Assembly: GCA_027492795.1 (NCBI GenBank)
Contig: JAPUEB010000023.1
Span: 17,884 to 81,883, forward strand
Direction: 5' to 3'
Length of the DNA: 64,000 nucleotides
DNA from: Chryseobacterium sp.
GTDB lineage: Bacteria > Bacteroidota > Bacteroidia > Flavobacteriales > Weeksellaceae
Below, in pieces: positions 50,547 through 58,637 of this stretch. The translations under genes were made by a program, and so were the position numbers. The stretch's first letter is position 1. Every line of letters begins with the position of its first letter. The notes beneath the pieces were generated by a model. It saw only the letters and a list, made by a program, of their open reading frames with translations. It searched no databases and was not told the origin of the DNA.

Positions 50547-51944
50547 TTATATCTCAGTATTCATATCCCAATTCTCAAGATAATCGTGAACGTGTTTCAG
50601 AAACATTCCGCCAAGAGAACCGTCCACAACACGATGGTCGTAAGAATGCGACATAAACATCAACTGCCGAATTGCGATAACGTCGCCGTCTTCGGTTTCT
50701 AAAACGGCAGGTTTTTTCACAATCGCACCAATTGCCAAAATAGCAACTTGAGGTTGAGGAATTATCGGAGTTCCCATTAAATTTCCGAAACTTCCAACGT
50801 TGGAAATAGTGTAGGTTGCACCTTGAGTATCTTCGGGTTTCAATTTTTTGTTTCTCGCTCTGTAAGCCAAATCGTTGATGGCTTTTGCCAAACCTGAAAG
50901 GGAAAGTTGGTCTGCATTTTTGATAACGGGAACGATTAAATTTCCGTCCGGAAGTGCAGTTGCCATTCCAATATTGATGTTTTTCTTTTTGATGATTTTA
51001 TCGCCATCCACAGAAATATTGATTAACGGATAATCTTGAATTGCTTTTACAACGGCTTTTACGAAAATTGGCATAAACGTTAAACGTTCACCTTCGCGTT
51101 TTTCGAAAGCGGCTTTATTTTTTGCTCTCCATTTCACAACATTGGTAACATCAGTCTCAATAAAAGAGGTTACGTGTGGCGAAGTTTTTTTAGAATTTAC
51201 CATTGCATCGGCAATAATCTTGCGAACTCTGTCCATTGGGATGATTTCGTCGCCGTTTTGGATTGGGAGCGTTGGTTGTTGAGTTGGAGTGTTTGAGAGT
51301 GGGAGAGTTGGAGCGTTGGATTTTGGTGTTTCAATCACAGATTGCTTCGCTTCGCTCGCAATGACATTCCCACGATTTTTTACAAATGCTAAAATATCTT
51401 CTTTGGTAATTCTGCCTTCCAAACCGCTTCCTTTGATGGATTCTAGTTCAGTTGCAGAAATATTTTCTTGCTGAACGATTGATTTTACAAGTGGCGACAA
51501 ATATAAATCGGTTACAGGAAGACTTGAAGAAGATTTTGCGCTTTCCATGGCATCTTCCAAACCTTTTACAACTTCTGGTTCTACATTTGGCTCCTCGACT
51601 GCGCTCGGAGTGACAGGTATTTGATTTTTTACTTCTGCGTGCGTTTTTGGTTCTTGAGGCTGTTCTGCTACGCTTTCACCTTCCCCTGTCACGCTGAGCG
51701 AAGTCGAAGTGTCTAAAATGGCAATAGCTTCACCAATTTTGGCAACTTCATCTTTTTGCTTCAAAATTTTTACGATTTTTCCCGAAACCGGTGTCGGAAC
51801 GTCGGAATCTACTTTGTCGGTTGCAATTTCTACTACCGAATCGTCTTCCTTCACCATATCGCCTTCATTGAATAGCCAACTGATAATTGTTGCCTCCATC
51901 ACGCCTTCTCCCATGCTTGGAAGTAGTAATTTGTATTCTGCCAT
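50547..51944 (-). CDS. bkdB: 2-oxoacid dehydrogenase E2 (branched-chain type)
   Basis: 465 residues. One lipoyl domain (4-78) with lysine in EIATDKVDSDVPTP, E3-binding domain (YLSPLVKSIVQQENI, ~150-185) and catalytic domain (~235-465) with SYDHRVVDGSLGGMF. The one-lipoyl arrangement and MGEGVMEATIISWL start suit branched-chain or generic 2-oxoacid E2. The linkers include four repeat-derived pieces: TSTSLSVTGEGE (80-91), VTPSAVEEP (110-118), NVIASEAKQSV (193-203) and a family C-derived proline/threonine/leucine stretch (~206-228). The E1 genes are not adjacent. Confidence 0.9.
   Translation of the reverse strand: MAEYKLLLPSMGEGVMEATIISWLFNEGDMVKEDDSVVEIATDKVDSDVPTPVSGKIVKILKQKDEVAKIGEAIAILDTSTSLSVTGEGESVAEQPQEPKTHAEVKNQIPVTPSAVEEPNVEPEVVKGLEDAMESAKSSSSLPVTDLYLSPLVKSIVQQENISATELESIKGSGLEGRITKEDILAFVKNRGNVIASEAKQSVIETPKSNAPTLPLSNTPTQQPTLPIQNGDEIIPMDRVRKIIADAMVNSKKTSPHVTSFIETDVTNVVKWRAKNKAAFEKREGERLTFMPIFVKAVVKAIQDYPLINISVDGDKIIKKKNINIGMATALPDGNLIVPVIKNADQLSLSGLAKAINDLAYRARNKKLKPEDTQGATYTISNVGSFGNLMGTPIIPQPQVAILAIGAIVKKPAVLETEDGDVIAIRQLMFMSHSYDHRVVDGSLGGMFLKHVHDYLENWDMNTEI
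51266..51326. repeat. Family C array inside the second E2 gene
   Basis: Units GAGTGTTTGAGAGTGGGAGA etc. encode APTLPLSNTPTQQPTLP on the minus strand. Same units: 25104, 42026, 47246. Confidence 0.8.
51339..51365. repeat. Family A half repeat inside the second E2 gene
   Basis: The minus strand reads GTCATTGCGAGCGAAGCGAA then GCAATCT, encoding VIASEAKQS in frame. Confidence 0.88.
51591..51711. repeat. Two family A-variant copies inside the second E2 gene
   Basis: CTCGACTGCGCTCGGAGTGA (51594-51613) encodes VTPSAVEE and GTCACGCTGAGCGAAGTCGA (51688-51707) encodes STSLSVT. Confidence 0.75.
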
Positions 51945-52009
51945 TTTGATTTTTTAGATTTTTACAAAGATAGAAAATTTTTGATTTTTTGATTAGATTG
52001 TACAACTGC

Positions 52010-52837
52010 TTAATCTTTAGAGAATTCGATATAAATTTTTTCACCTACTTTCAGCCCAAACAAGCTTCTGGCTCCATTATCGATATTTCCTTTGTAAATG
52101 GTAAGTTCCAAAAGTCCGGAATCATTAAAAATAGCCGCAGATTTGCCGTGGAATTCGGTTTCATTTTTCCAGTTGGATACAATTCCCGTGTAACCGCTGT
52201 GAATCTTCGTTAAAGCCAAATTTCTGAATTTGATGATAAAACTGCCGTAAATTTTCTCGTTTTCTTCAAATAAACTTTTGCCAATGTTTGAAATGATGTT
52301 TCCAAAATTGTCGATATAAAGAACTTCTCCGAAAATAAGGTTGTCGGTAGAACCGGCTTTTGGAAAAGAAAGTTGCTTTGGTGATTTGAATTTTCGCCCT
52401 ATAATTTCTGGTAACCCGCCGTTTTGAAGATGCACAGCTGCTGGAACAAAAACATCTGTGGATGTAAAATTTACAATATCATCAAACCTTGTGTTGTAGG
52501 TAATTTCGTAAACAGCATCCGGTTTTATGTCGTGAAGTATAAGGCTCAAAAGTCCGTTATCTGCAGCAATAAAATAATGTCCGTCTGCTTTGTAGAGTAT
52601 ATTTTTTCTGTCTTTGTGGTAAAAACTATCAACAGAAATAAGGTGTATGCTTCCTTTCGGAAAATATTGGTAAGCATTTCGCACAATATAAGCGGTTTGC
52701 TGCAAATTGTAGGCAGTAATTTCATGAGAAATATCGCAAATTTTCGCATCGGGTTTCATCGCGAGTATTTTGCCCTTTATTGCGGCAACACGGTGGTCTG
52801 TAATTCCAAAATCTGATGTAAGGGTAATAACAGGCAT
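52010..52837 (-). CDS. SAM hydroxide adenosyltransferase (DUF62/SAM hydrolase)
   Basis: 275 residues. ITLTSDFGITDHRVAAIKG and ICDISHEITAYNLQQTAYIV are typical of the fluorinase/DUF62 family, as are FIAADNGLLSLI and VLYIDNFGNIISN. Ordinary members use water to split SAM to adenosine and methionine. A halide specificity loop was not seen. Cytoplasmic. The -7-like TAAATTTG lies at 52864-52857 on the minus strand. Confidence 0.93.
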   Translation of the reverse strand: MPVITLTSDFGITDHRVAAIKGKILAMKPDAKICDISHEITAYNLQQTAYIVRNAYQYFPKGSIHLISVDSFYHKDRKNILYKADGHYFIAADNGLLSLILHDIKPDAVYEITYNTRFDDIVNFTSTDVFVPAAVHLQNGGLPEIIGRKFKSPKQLSFPKAGSTDNLIFGEVLYIDNFGNIISNIGKSLFEENEKIYGSFIIKFRNLALTKIHSGYTGIVSNWKNETEFHGKSAAIFNDSGLLELTIYKGNIDNGARSLFGLKVGEKIYIEFSKD

Positions 52838-52964
52838 TTAGAAAAAGCGTTTGAGGCAAATTTACTCCAAAAAAAAGATTTTTATAGTGAATGTGGATAA
52901 CAAAAGTTTCTTTTTCTGAAAATAAATTCTAAATTTAAAAACTCAATTTTTATAAAGATATTTA

Positions 52965-53924
52965 ATGTTTGAACTGAACTATGAACTAAGCGGAATCGAT
53001 ACCAAAATTTTCTACGGTGTCAACAATCAATTTTTTAATTTAATAAAATCCAGTTTTCCTACTCTGAAAATTACGGGCAGAGACAGCTTTATCTTTGCGA
53101 TGGGAAATCAGGAGACTTTAGATTTTTTCAAGGCCAAGCTGGACGATATTGTAAACTTTATTTCTAAAAATAACGCCATAACGATAAAAGATGTAGAAAA
53201 CATCCTAAATATTAAGGACGAAACCGAAAAACAATTGGTTTTCGACCAAGATATTATTGTGAAAGGAGTGAATGGAAAAATCATAAAAGCCAAAACCACC
53301 AATCTAAAAAAACTGGTGCGCGAAAGCGAGAAAAAGGATATGGTTTTCGCAATAGGACCAGCCGGAACGGGAAAAACCTATACATCAGTTGCGTTGGCTG
53401 CGAGAGCATTGCGCGACAAAGAGGTAAAAAGAATTATCCTAACAAGACCTGCCGTGGAAGCAGGGGAGAGTTTGGGATTTCTACCCGGAGATTTGAAAGA
53501 GAAGATGGATCCTTATTTACAGCCACTTTACGATGCACTTCGGGATATGATTCCGCATGAAAAACTGGAGGGTTTTATAGAAAAAAAAGTGATTGAGGTT
53601 GCACCTTTGGCTTTTATGAGAGGTAGAACACTGGATGAAGCCTTTGTGATTTTGGATGAGGCGCAAAATACAACACATTCCCAAATGAAAATGTTTCTTA
53701 CCAGAATGGGAGCCAACGCAAAATTCATTATAACAGGAGATCCAAGCCAAGTCGATTTGCCGTTGAAACAAAAATCCGGATTGAAGGAAGCCATGAGAAT
53801 TTTGAAAGATGTGGAAGAAATAGGATTTGTACATCTTACAGAAGAAGATGTAGTGAGGCACCCTGTAGTAAGAAAAATTATTAACGCCTACGGAAAAGAG
53901 GAAAAAAGGTTGCGAGACGAATAA
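52965..53924 (+). CDS. phoH: PhoH family protein
   Basis: 319 residues. N-terminal KH-like domain (1-~110), then P-loop GPAGTGKTYTSVALA, RPAVEAGESLGFLPGDL, LDEAQNTTHSQMKMFLTRMG and GDPSQVDLP. Members are RNA-associated ATPases/helicases and often work near YbeY; that gene is not present. Confidence 0.95.
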   Translation: MFELNYELSGIDTKIFYGVNNQFFNLIKSSFPTLKITGRDSFIFAMGNQETLDFFKAKLDDIVNFISKNNAITIKDVENILNIKDETEKQLVFDQDIIVKGVNGKIIKAKTTNLKKLVRESEKKDMVFAIGPAGTGKTYTSVALAARALRDKEVKRIILTRPAVEAGESLGFLPGDLKEKMDPYLQPLYDALRDMIPHEKLEGFIEKKVIEVAPLAFMRGRTLDEAFVILDEAQNTTHSQMKMFLTRMGANAKFIITGDPSQVDLPLKQKSGLKEAMRILKDVEEIGFVHLTEEDVVRHPVVRKIINAYGKEEKRLRDE

Positions 53925-53943
53925 AAAAGTTTAAATAACATAA

Positions 53944-53981
53944 GAAGCCTTAAAATTTACAGATTTTTAGGCTTTTTTTAT
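53944..53981 (+). terminator. Terminator of phoH
   Basis: AAGCCT (53945-53950) pairs with AGGCTT (53969-53974), extended by A/T pairs, followed by seven T. Confidence 0.8.
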
Positions 53982-54008
53982 AAGATTATGCGTTAGACCA
54001 CCCAAAAA

Positions 54009-54039
54009 TTGTTTACAGGCTTTGTAAGACCTATATTTG
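54009..54039 (+). promoter_or_regulatory. Promoter of the first outer-membrane protein
   Basis: TTG (54009-54011), 20 nt, TATATTTG (54032-54039); start codon 26 nt downstream. Confidence 0.65.
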
Positions 54040-54065
54040 TGGCATAATAACTAAAAATTTAAAAA

Positions 54066-54581
54066 ATGAATAAACTATTATTAGCAGTAGCAATTGTTTC
54101 GTCATCATTTGCATTTGGACAGAGAGCTCAAAAAGGAGATTTGCAGTTGAACGCAGGTATCGCATTACCGCACAAATATTCCGATAACGTTGGTATTTAT
54201 GCAGGTTTGGATTATGGAATTCATAATGATATAACTTTAGGATTAGAAGCGCGTTTTGGTGGAAAAGATTATAACACTTATGGTTATGATTATTCTGGAA
54301 GATGGCTTGGAATTGGTTTAAATGCTAATTATCATTTTAATACCCTTATCGGAATTCCAAATAACTGGGATTTTTACGCAGGTCCTACTATTGGTTTCAA
54401 CAGTTTTACATGGAAACATCCTAACAACAATGGTTGGAATGAGCCTTACAAGTCTGAAGTTGGGATTTCTGCACAAGTAGGAGGTAGATATTATTTCACT
54501 AAAAATTTCGGATTAAATGCTGAAGCTAATGTTGGAAGCGTTTTCAACGGTGGTAAATTTGGTATTACCTATAAGTTTTAA
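54066..54581 (+). CDS. Outer-membrane beta-barrel protein
   Basis: 171 residues. Signal peptide 1-~18 (MNKLLLAVAIVSSSFAFG), then aromatic-rich strands (VGIYAGLDYGI, ITLGLEARFGG, WLGIGLNANYHF, WDFYAGPTIGFNSF, VGISAQVGGRYYF, FGLNAEANVGSVF) and a GKFGITYKF C-terminus ending in F, as recognised by BamA. About eight strands. No ligand is inferred. Confidence 0.85.
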   Translation: MNKLLLAVAIVSSSFAFGQRAQKGDLQLNAGIALPHKYSDNVGIYAGLDYGIHNDITLGLEARFGGKDYNTYGYDYSGRWLGIGLNANYHFNTLIGIPNNWDFYAGPTIGFNSFTWKHPNNNGWNEPYKSEVGISAQVGGRYYFTKNFGLNAEANVGSVFNGGKFGITYKF

Positions 54582-54602
54582 GTAAAAAAACTTAATATCA
54601 GA

Positions 54603-54628
54603 GTCGTTCTTCGGAGCGACTTTTTTAT
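54603..54628 (+). terminator. Terminator with UUCG tetraloop
   Basis: GTCGTTC / GAGCGAC stem around TTCG, then six T. Confidence 0.85.
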
Positions 54629-54757
54629 TTTTATAATTTATAAATAATTTAAATTCATAAATGATTTATTATAATGATATTTATCATATTTTAACATAAA
54701 TTAATAAACTATTTGGAAATAATTTTATCTTTGCCATTAAATATAAAATTTTTAATT

Positions 54758-55330
54758 ATGAAAAAATTATTTTTAGTAGGTGCACTTGCTATAGCAGGAA
54801 TCATGTCAGCTCAAGAAAACTCTATTAAAGCGAATCCGGCTGCACTTTTAGGAGGATCTGATTTAGTAACTTTTGAAAGAAAATTATCAGATAATATTAC
54901 TGGTGTTGTAGGAGCAGGAATCGGTGGTTTCAAATTTGGTGGCTACAAATATCAAAGTTTAGGTGGTGGTCTTCAAGGACGTTACTATTTCAATGAAGCT
55001 ATGACTGGTTTTTACGCAGGTGTAATTGCTGATTATCTTGCCGGAAAAGTAGAAATGGACACTGCTGGGTTTTCTGGAATTATTGGCGGAACAAGTACAA
55101 CCACTACTTCAAAATCTGAAGCTGATTTTTCTGCAATTGGTGGAGGTTTAAGAGCAGGTTACCAATGGATTTTCGATTCTGGATTTACTTTGGATGTGAA
55201 CGGAGGAGCATCATACAAATCCTACAACTACAAGTGGAAATCTACAGCTGATGAAACTTTTTATGGAGATAAATTGAAAGGAAACGGAATTATGCCTGGA
55301 GGTTCTGTAGGTATTGGTTATTCTTTCTAA
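54758..55330 (+). CDS. Outer-membrane beta-barrel protein
   Basis: 190 residues from ATG 54758. Signal peptide (MKKLFLVGALAIAGIMSAQ), then glycine-rich strands (NITGVVGAGIGGFKFGGYK, GGLQGRYYF, AGVIADYLAGKVEM, FSAIGGGLRAGYQW, FTLDVNGGASYKSYNY) and terminal GGSVGIGYSF. It carries a -7 box TATCTTTG (54726-54733). It has the same layout as its two neighbours but low visible identity. Confidence 0.86.
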   Translation: MKKLFLVGALAIAGIMSAQENSIKANPAALLGGSDLVTFERKLSDNITGVVGAGIGGFKFGGYKYQSLGGGLQGRYYFNEAMTGFYAGVIADYLAGKVEMDTAGFSGIIGGTSTTTTSKSEADFSAIGGGLRAGYQWIFDSGFTLDVNGGASYKSYNYKWKSTADETFYGDKLKGNGIMPGGSVGIGYSF

Positions 55331-55356
55331 AAAAACTATTTTGTATATATATAAAG

Positions 55357-55377
55357 CCACCTTCGGGTGGTTTTTTT
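55357..55377 (+). terminator. Terminator with UUCG tetraloop
   Basis: CCACC / GGTGG stem around TTCG, seven T. Confidence 0.88.
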
Positions 55378-55404
55378 ATGTAAATTTGTTTGAAAATTTT
55401 CTAA

Positions 55405-56037
55405 ATGAAAAATCTATGTGTACTGTTTTTAATGCTTTTCGCAGCAGCAAATGCACAAACAGAAAAAGGAAGCGTAATTATCAGCGGAACTACCAATTTA
55501 GGTTTCAACAATGAAAAAGTGACCTATAAAGCAGGAAGCATCACCGAAGAAGCCCCTAAAATTAATACTTTCAGCATTACGCCTTCTTTTGGGTATTTTG
55601 TTGCAGATGATTTTGCTTTAGGAATAGATGTAAATGCTTTTATAAGCACAAAAACTGAAGAATTTGCTGGTTCAAATTATGTTACGAAAACCACAAGATT
55701 TACCGCGATGCCTACTTTTACTTATTTTTTTCATAATGAAAGCTCATTTATTCCTTATCTGAGAGCTGGAGTGGGATATGGAACGAACAAAGAAAAAGAA
55801 TCCTATTTAGGAAATAGCAAAAATTACGATTATGATGGTTTTGCTTGGAAAACGAAGGCGGGAGTCCAATTTTTTGTGACAAAATCCATTGCTTTTGATC
55901 TTGGATTAGGATATGGAAAATTTCACGGAAAAAGAGATTACCAAGGAAAAGAAATGACGATTACGCATAAGAACTTGGGAGCAAATGTCGGTATTTCCGT
56001 ATTCCTCAAAAAGAATAAGAAAACTACTAAACAATAA
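55405..56037 (+). CDS. Outer-membrane beta-barrel protein
   Basis: 210 residues. Signal peptide MKNLCVLFLMLFAAANAQ; barrel strands INTFSITPSFGYFV, FALGIDVNAFIST, TTRFTAMPTFTYFF, FIPYLRAGVGYG, FAWKTKAGVQFFV and FDLGLGYGKFHG; terminal NVGISVFLKKNKK. The FxPYLRAGVGYG strand is common in porin-like OMP_b-brl families. A -7 box TAAATTTG (55381-55388) is close upstream. Confidence 0.86.
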   Translation: MKNLCVLFLMLFAAANAQTEKGSVIISGTTNLGFNNEKVTYKAGSITEEAPKINTFSITPSFGYFVADDFALGIDVNAFISTKTEEFAGSNYVTKTTRFTAMPTFTYFFHNESSFIPYLRAGVGYGTNKEKESYLGNSKNYDYDGFAWKTKAGVQFFVTKSIAFDLGLGYGKFHGKRDYQGKEMTITHKNLGANVGISVFLKKNKKTTKQ

Positions 56038-56052
56038 ATTTCTTACCAAAAA

Positions 56053-56088
56053 AAAATCCCGAATCTTGCGATTCGGGATTTTTTTATC
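56053..56088. terminator. Bidirectional terminator
   Basis: Perfect 12-bp stem AAATCCCGAATC / GATTCGGGATTT, loop TTGC, T-runs on both sides; serves the OMP gene (+) and ffh (-). Confidence 0.92.
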
Positions 56089-56120
56089 TTGGAACTTCGG
56101 TCTCCCGACTTCCAAATTTT

Positions 56121-57488
56121 CTATCGTCCAAATAAATTTCCGCCCATTCCCGGCATTTTAGGCATTCCTTTGCTCATCATTTCCATCATTTGTTTTCCTT
56201 GCGGTCCCTGCATCATTTTCATCATTTTTCCCATTTGTTCAAACTGCTTCATTAAGGCATTCACATCCTCAATTTTTCTTCCGGAACCTCTCGCAATGCG
56301 GTTTTTTCTTTGGGTATTGATGATGGAAGGTCGTCTTCTTTCATCAGGAGTCATAGAGTGAATTATGGCTTCAATGTGTTTAAAGGCATCATCATTAATA
56401 TCAACATCTTTAATCGCTTTTCCAACACCCGGAATCATTCCCATCAAATCTTTCATATTCCCCATTTTTTTGATTTGGTTGATTTGCTGTAGGAAATCAT
56501 CAAAACCAAACTCATTTTTGGCAATTTTTTTATGAAGTTTTTTGGCTTCTTCTTCGTCAAACTGTTCCTGCGCTCTTTCTACAAGGGAAACAACGTCGCC
56601 CATTCCGAGAATTCTGTCCGCCATTCTTTCTGGATAGAAAATATCCAAGGCTTCCATTTTTTCTCCGGTGGAGATGAATTTTATTGGTTTTTCAACCACA
56701 GAACGAATCGTCAACGCGGCACCACCTCTTGTATCACCATCTAATTTTGTAAGAACAACACCATCGAAGTTTAACGCTTCGTTGAAGCTTTTTGCCGTGT
56801 TTACAGCATCTTGTCCCGTCATTGAATCCACTACGAAGAGTGTTTCATTCGGTTTTATGAAATAATGAACTGATTTTATTTCATTCATCATCTGCTCGTC
56901 AATCGCCAAACGTCCCGCTGTATCCACAATCACAACATCGTGGTTGTTTTCTTTAGCAAATTTTACCGCATTTTCAGCAATTGCAGAAGGATTTACAGCG
57001 CCTTCTTCCGTATAAACCGGAACGCCGATTTGTCCGCCTAAAACTTTCAACTGCTCAATCGCAGCCGGACGATATACGTCACAAGCCACCAATAAAGGTT
57101 TTTTGCTTCTTTTTTGTTTTAAATAATTGGCTAATTTTCCCGAAAAAGTTGTTTTACCCGAACCTTGAAGACCTGCAATCAAAATAACGCTCGGCTTTCC
57201 TGAAAGATTGATTCCTTCGTGAGTTCCGCCCATTAATTCAACCAATTCATCGTGAACGATTTTGGTCATTAACTGTCCCGGCGTTAAACTCGTCAAAACA
57301 TTTTGTCCCAACGCTTTGTCCTGAACTCTTTTGGTTAAATCTTTCGCAACTTTATAGTTAACATCGGCATCAACTAAGGCACGTCTGATTTCCTTTACGG
57401 TTTCCGCAACGTTTATTTCTGTAATTTTTCCGCGTCCCGCAATATTGTGCAGCGCTTTGTCTAATTTATCCTGTAAACTGTTGAACAT
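56121..57488 (-). CDS. ffh: Signal recognition particle protein Ffh
   Basis: 455 residues from ATG 57488. NG domain with GLQGSGKTTFSGKLA (G1), DVYRPAAIEQLK, VDTAGRLAIDEQMM, TKLDGDTRGGAAL; then the methionine-rich M domain (~325-450: MKQFEQMGKMMKMMQGPQ, MPKMPGMGGNLFGR). Targets nascent membrane proteins with 4.5S RNA and FtsY. The upstream extension of the frame lies in intergenic repeat. Confidence 0.97.
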   Translation of the reverse strand: MFNSLQDKLDKALHNIAGRGKITEINVAETVKEIRRALVDADVNYKVAKDLTKRVQDKALGQNVLTSLTPGQLMTKIVHDELVELMGGTHEGINLSGKPSVILIAGLQGSGKTTFSGKLANYLKQKRSKKPLLVACDVYRPAAIEQLKVLGGQIGVPVYTEEGAVNPSAIAENAVKFAKENNHDVVIVDTAGRLAIDEQMMNEIKSVHYFIKPNETLFVVDSMTGQDAVNTAKSFNEALNFDGVVLTKLDGDTRGGAALTIRSVVEKPIKFISTGEKMEALDIFYPERMADRILGMGDVVSLVERAQEQFDEEEAKKLHKKIAKNEFGFDDFLQQINQIKKMGNMKDLMGMIPGVGKAIKDVDINDDAFKHIEAIIHSMTPDERRRPSIINTQRKNRIARGSGRKIEDVNALMKQFEQMGKMMKMMQGPQGKQMMEMMSKGMPKMPGMGGNLFGR

Positions 57489-57738
57489 ATCTATAAGGCG
57501 TATTAAAATAATAAGGTTTGCAAAAATACGGAAATTAATTTTTATTTTGGAACACAAAGTACCCGAAGATTTTTGCACAAAGTTCCCGAAGGTTTCGCTC
57601 TCAAAGACGCTTTGCTTGATTAAGTAGCACACTATAATGATGAGTTAAATCATTCAAAATTCAAAAATTTTGTGGTCTTTGTGTGATTCTTCGTGCGCTT
57701 TGTGTTACTTTCCTTAAATTTGCCCAAACCAAAAAAAA
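57489..57738. repeat. 250-bp divergent intergenic region with ACAAAGT repeats
   Basis: Units ACACAAAGTACCCGAAGAT, GCACAAAGTTCCCGAAGGT and CAAAGACGCTTTGCTTGA (57552-57620), the last like 21322-21342. The -7 box of atpZ, TAAATTTG, is at 57715-57722. No gene. Confidence 0.65.
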
Positions 57739-58020
57739 ATGTCCGAAGAAAACCCAACCGAACAGGAATTCAGCGAAAAAGACCGCGAAAATTATGAGAA
57801 GAGCGGAACGAGACAGTACGGTATTTATTCTGCAATTGTTTTTCAAATGTTGGCAATCATCGGTCTTGGATTTTGGGGCGGAAAAAAGTTGAATGATTAT
57901 TACGGTTTAGATAATAATTTATTAACCGTTGGTGTTGGTTTTTTAGGATTTGGTTTAGCACTTTACAGCACCATAAAAGCGTTGGACAGAGTGAATAAAA
58001 ATGAAAAATCAAACAAATAG
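57739..58020 (+). CDS. atpZ: AtpZ-like F-ATPase assembly protein
   Basis: 93 residues with an acidic N-terminus (1-30) and two TM helices (IYSAIVFQMLAIIGLGFWGG and LLTVGVGFLGFGLALYSTI) as in AtpZ/AtpI. AtpZ is linked to assembly or Mg/Ca transport for the ATP synthase. It begins the atp cluster. Confidence 0.88.
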   Translation: MSEENPTEQEFSEKDRENYEKSGTRQYGIYSAIVFQMLAIIGLGFWGGKKLNDYYGLDNNLLTVGVGFLGFGLALYSTIKALDRVNKNEKSNK

Positions 58021-58184
58021 CACCTTAAACTTTGAGATTCTTGGCTAAACATCTTTGATGTGCCTTTGTTTATCATAAAACAATTTCAAAGTAAAAAAGA
58101 ATCTTTGTTTAACTTTGCGTTAAATATTTGACCTTTAATTTGTTAAATCATTTTATTGAGTTAATGAACAATTAAGTAAAAAAA

Positions 58185-58574
58185 ATGAAATTCGATAAAT
58201 CATACTTGTATATAGGACTGTATTTTTTAATTCCAATTATTCATTATTTTATTTTGGAAAAACTGAATGTTGGATATGAAGATATTTTTACAAAATATTA
58301 TATGTTTTTAACCCTTCTTTTCGTGATGCTTATTACTGTTTTATCCATTGTGAAAAGAATTTATCCAGATTATATTGGTTTTGCGTTTTTAGGACTTATA
58401 ATGCTGAAGTTGACATTAATGTTCATCGCAGAATCCAAATTGAAAGTCGCACAGGTTCCGGATTACAAATTTCACTTCATAATTCCGTACTTAATTTCGC
58501 TTGTAGTGATGGTGTTTTATGCCATTGAATTGATAAAACAGTCCATTGCTGAAAAAGATGAAAAAAATCAGTAA
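58185..58574 (+). CDS. Small 4-TM protein in the atpI position
   Basis: 129 residues with four hydrophobic helices (7-24, 38-58, 66-88, 100-119) and short loops. The place between atpZ and atpB and the length are those of the Bacteroidota ATP synthase I-like protein, but no diagnostic motif is visible. It may help c-ring assembly. Confidence 0.75.
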   Translation: MKFDKSYLYIGLYFLIPIIHYFILEKLNVGYEDIFTKYYMFLTLLFVMLITVLSIVKRIYPDYIGFAFLGLIMLKLTLMFIAESKLKVAQVPDYKFHFIIPYLISLVVMVFYAIELIKQSIAEKDEKNQ

Positions 58575-58580
58575 TTCAAA

Positions 58581-58611
58581 GTTTGGATTAATGCTTTTTT
58601 TGCCTATTTTT
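58581..58611 (+). promoter_or_regulatory. Internal promoter before atpB
   Basis: TTTG (58581-58584), 19 nt, TATTTTTG (58604-58611), close to consensus. It lies past the 4-TM gene, so atpBEFHAG may be transcribed separately. Confidence 0.7.
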
Positions 58612-58637
58612 GCAAAACTTTAAAACAATAGATATCA

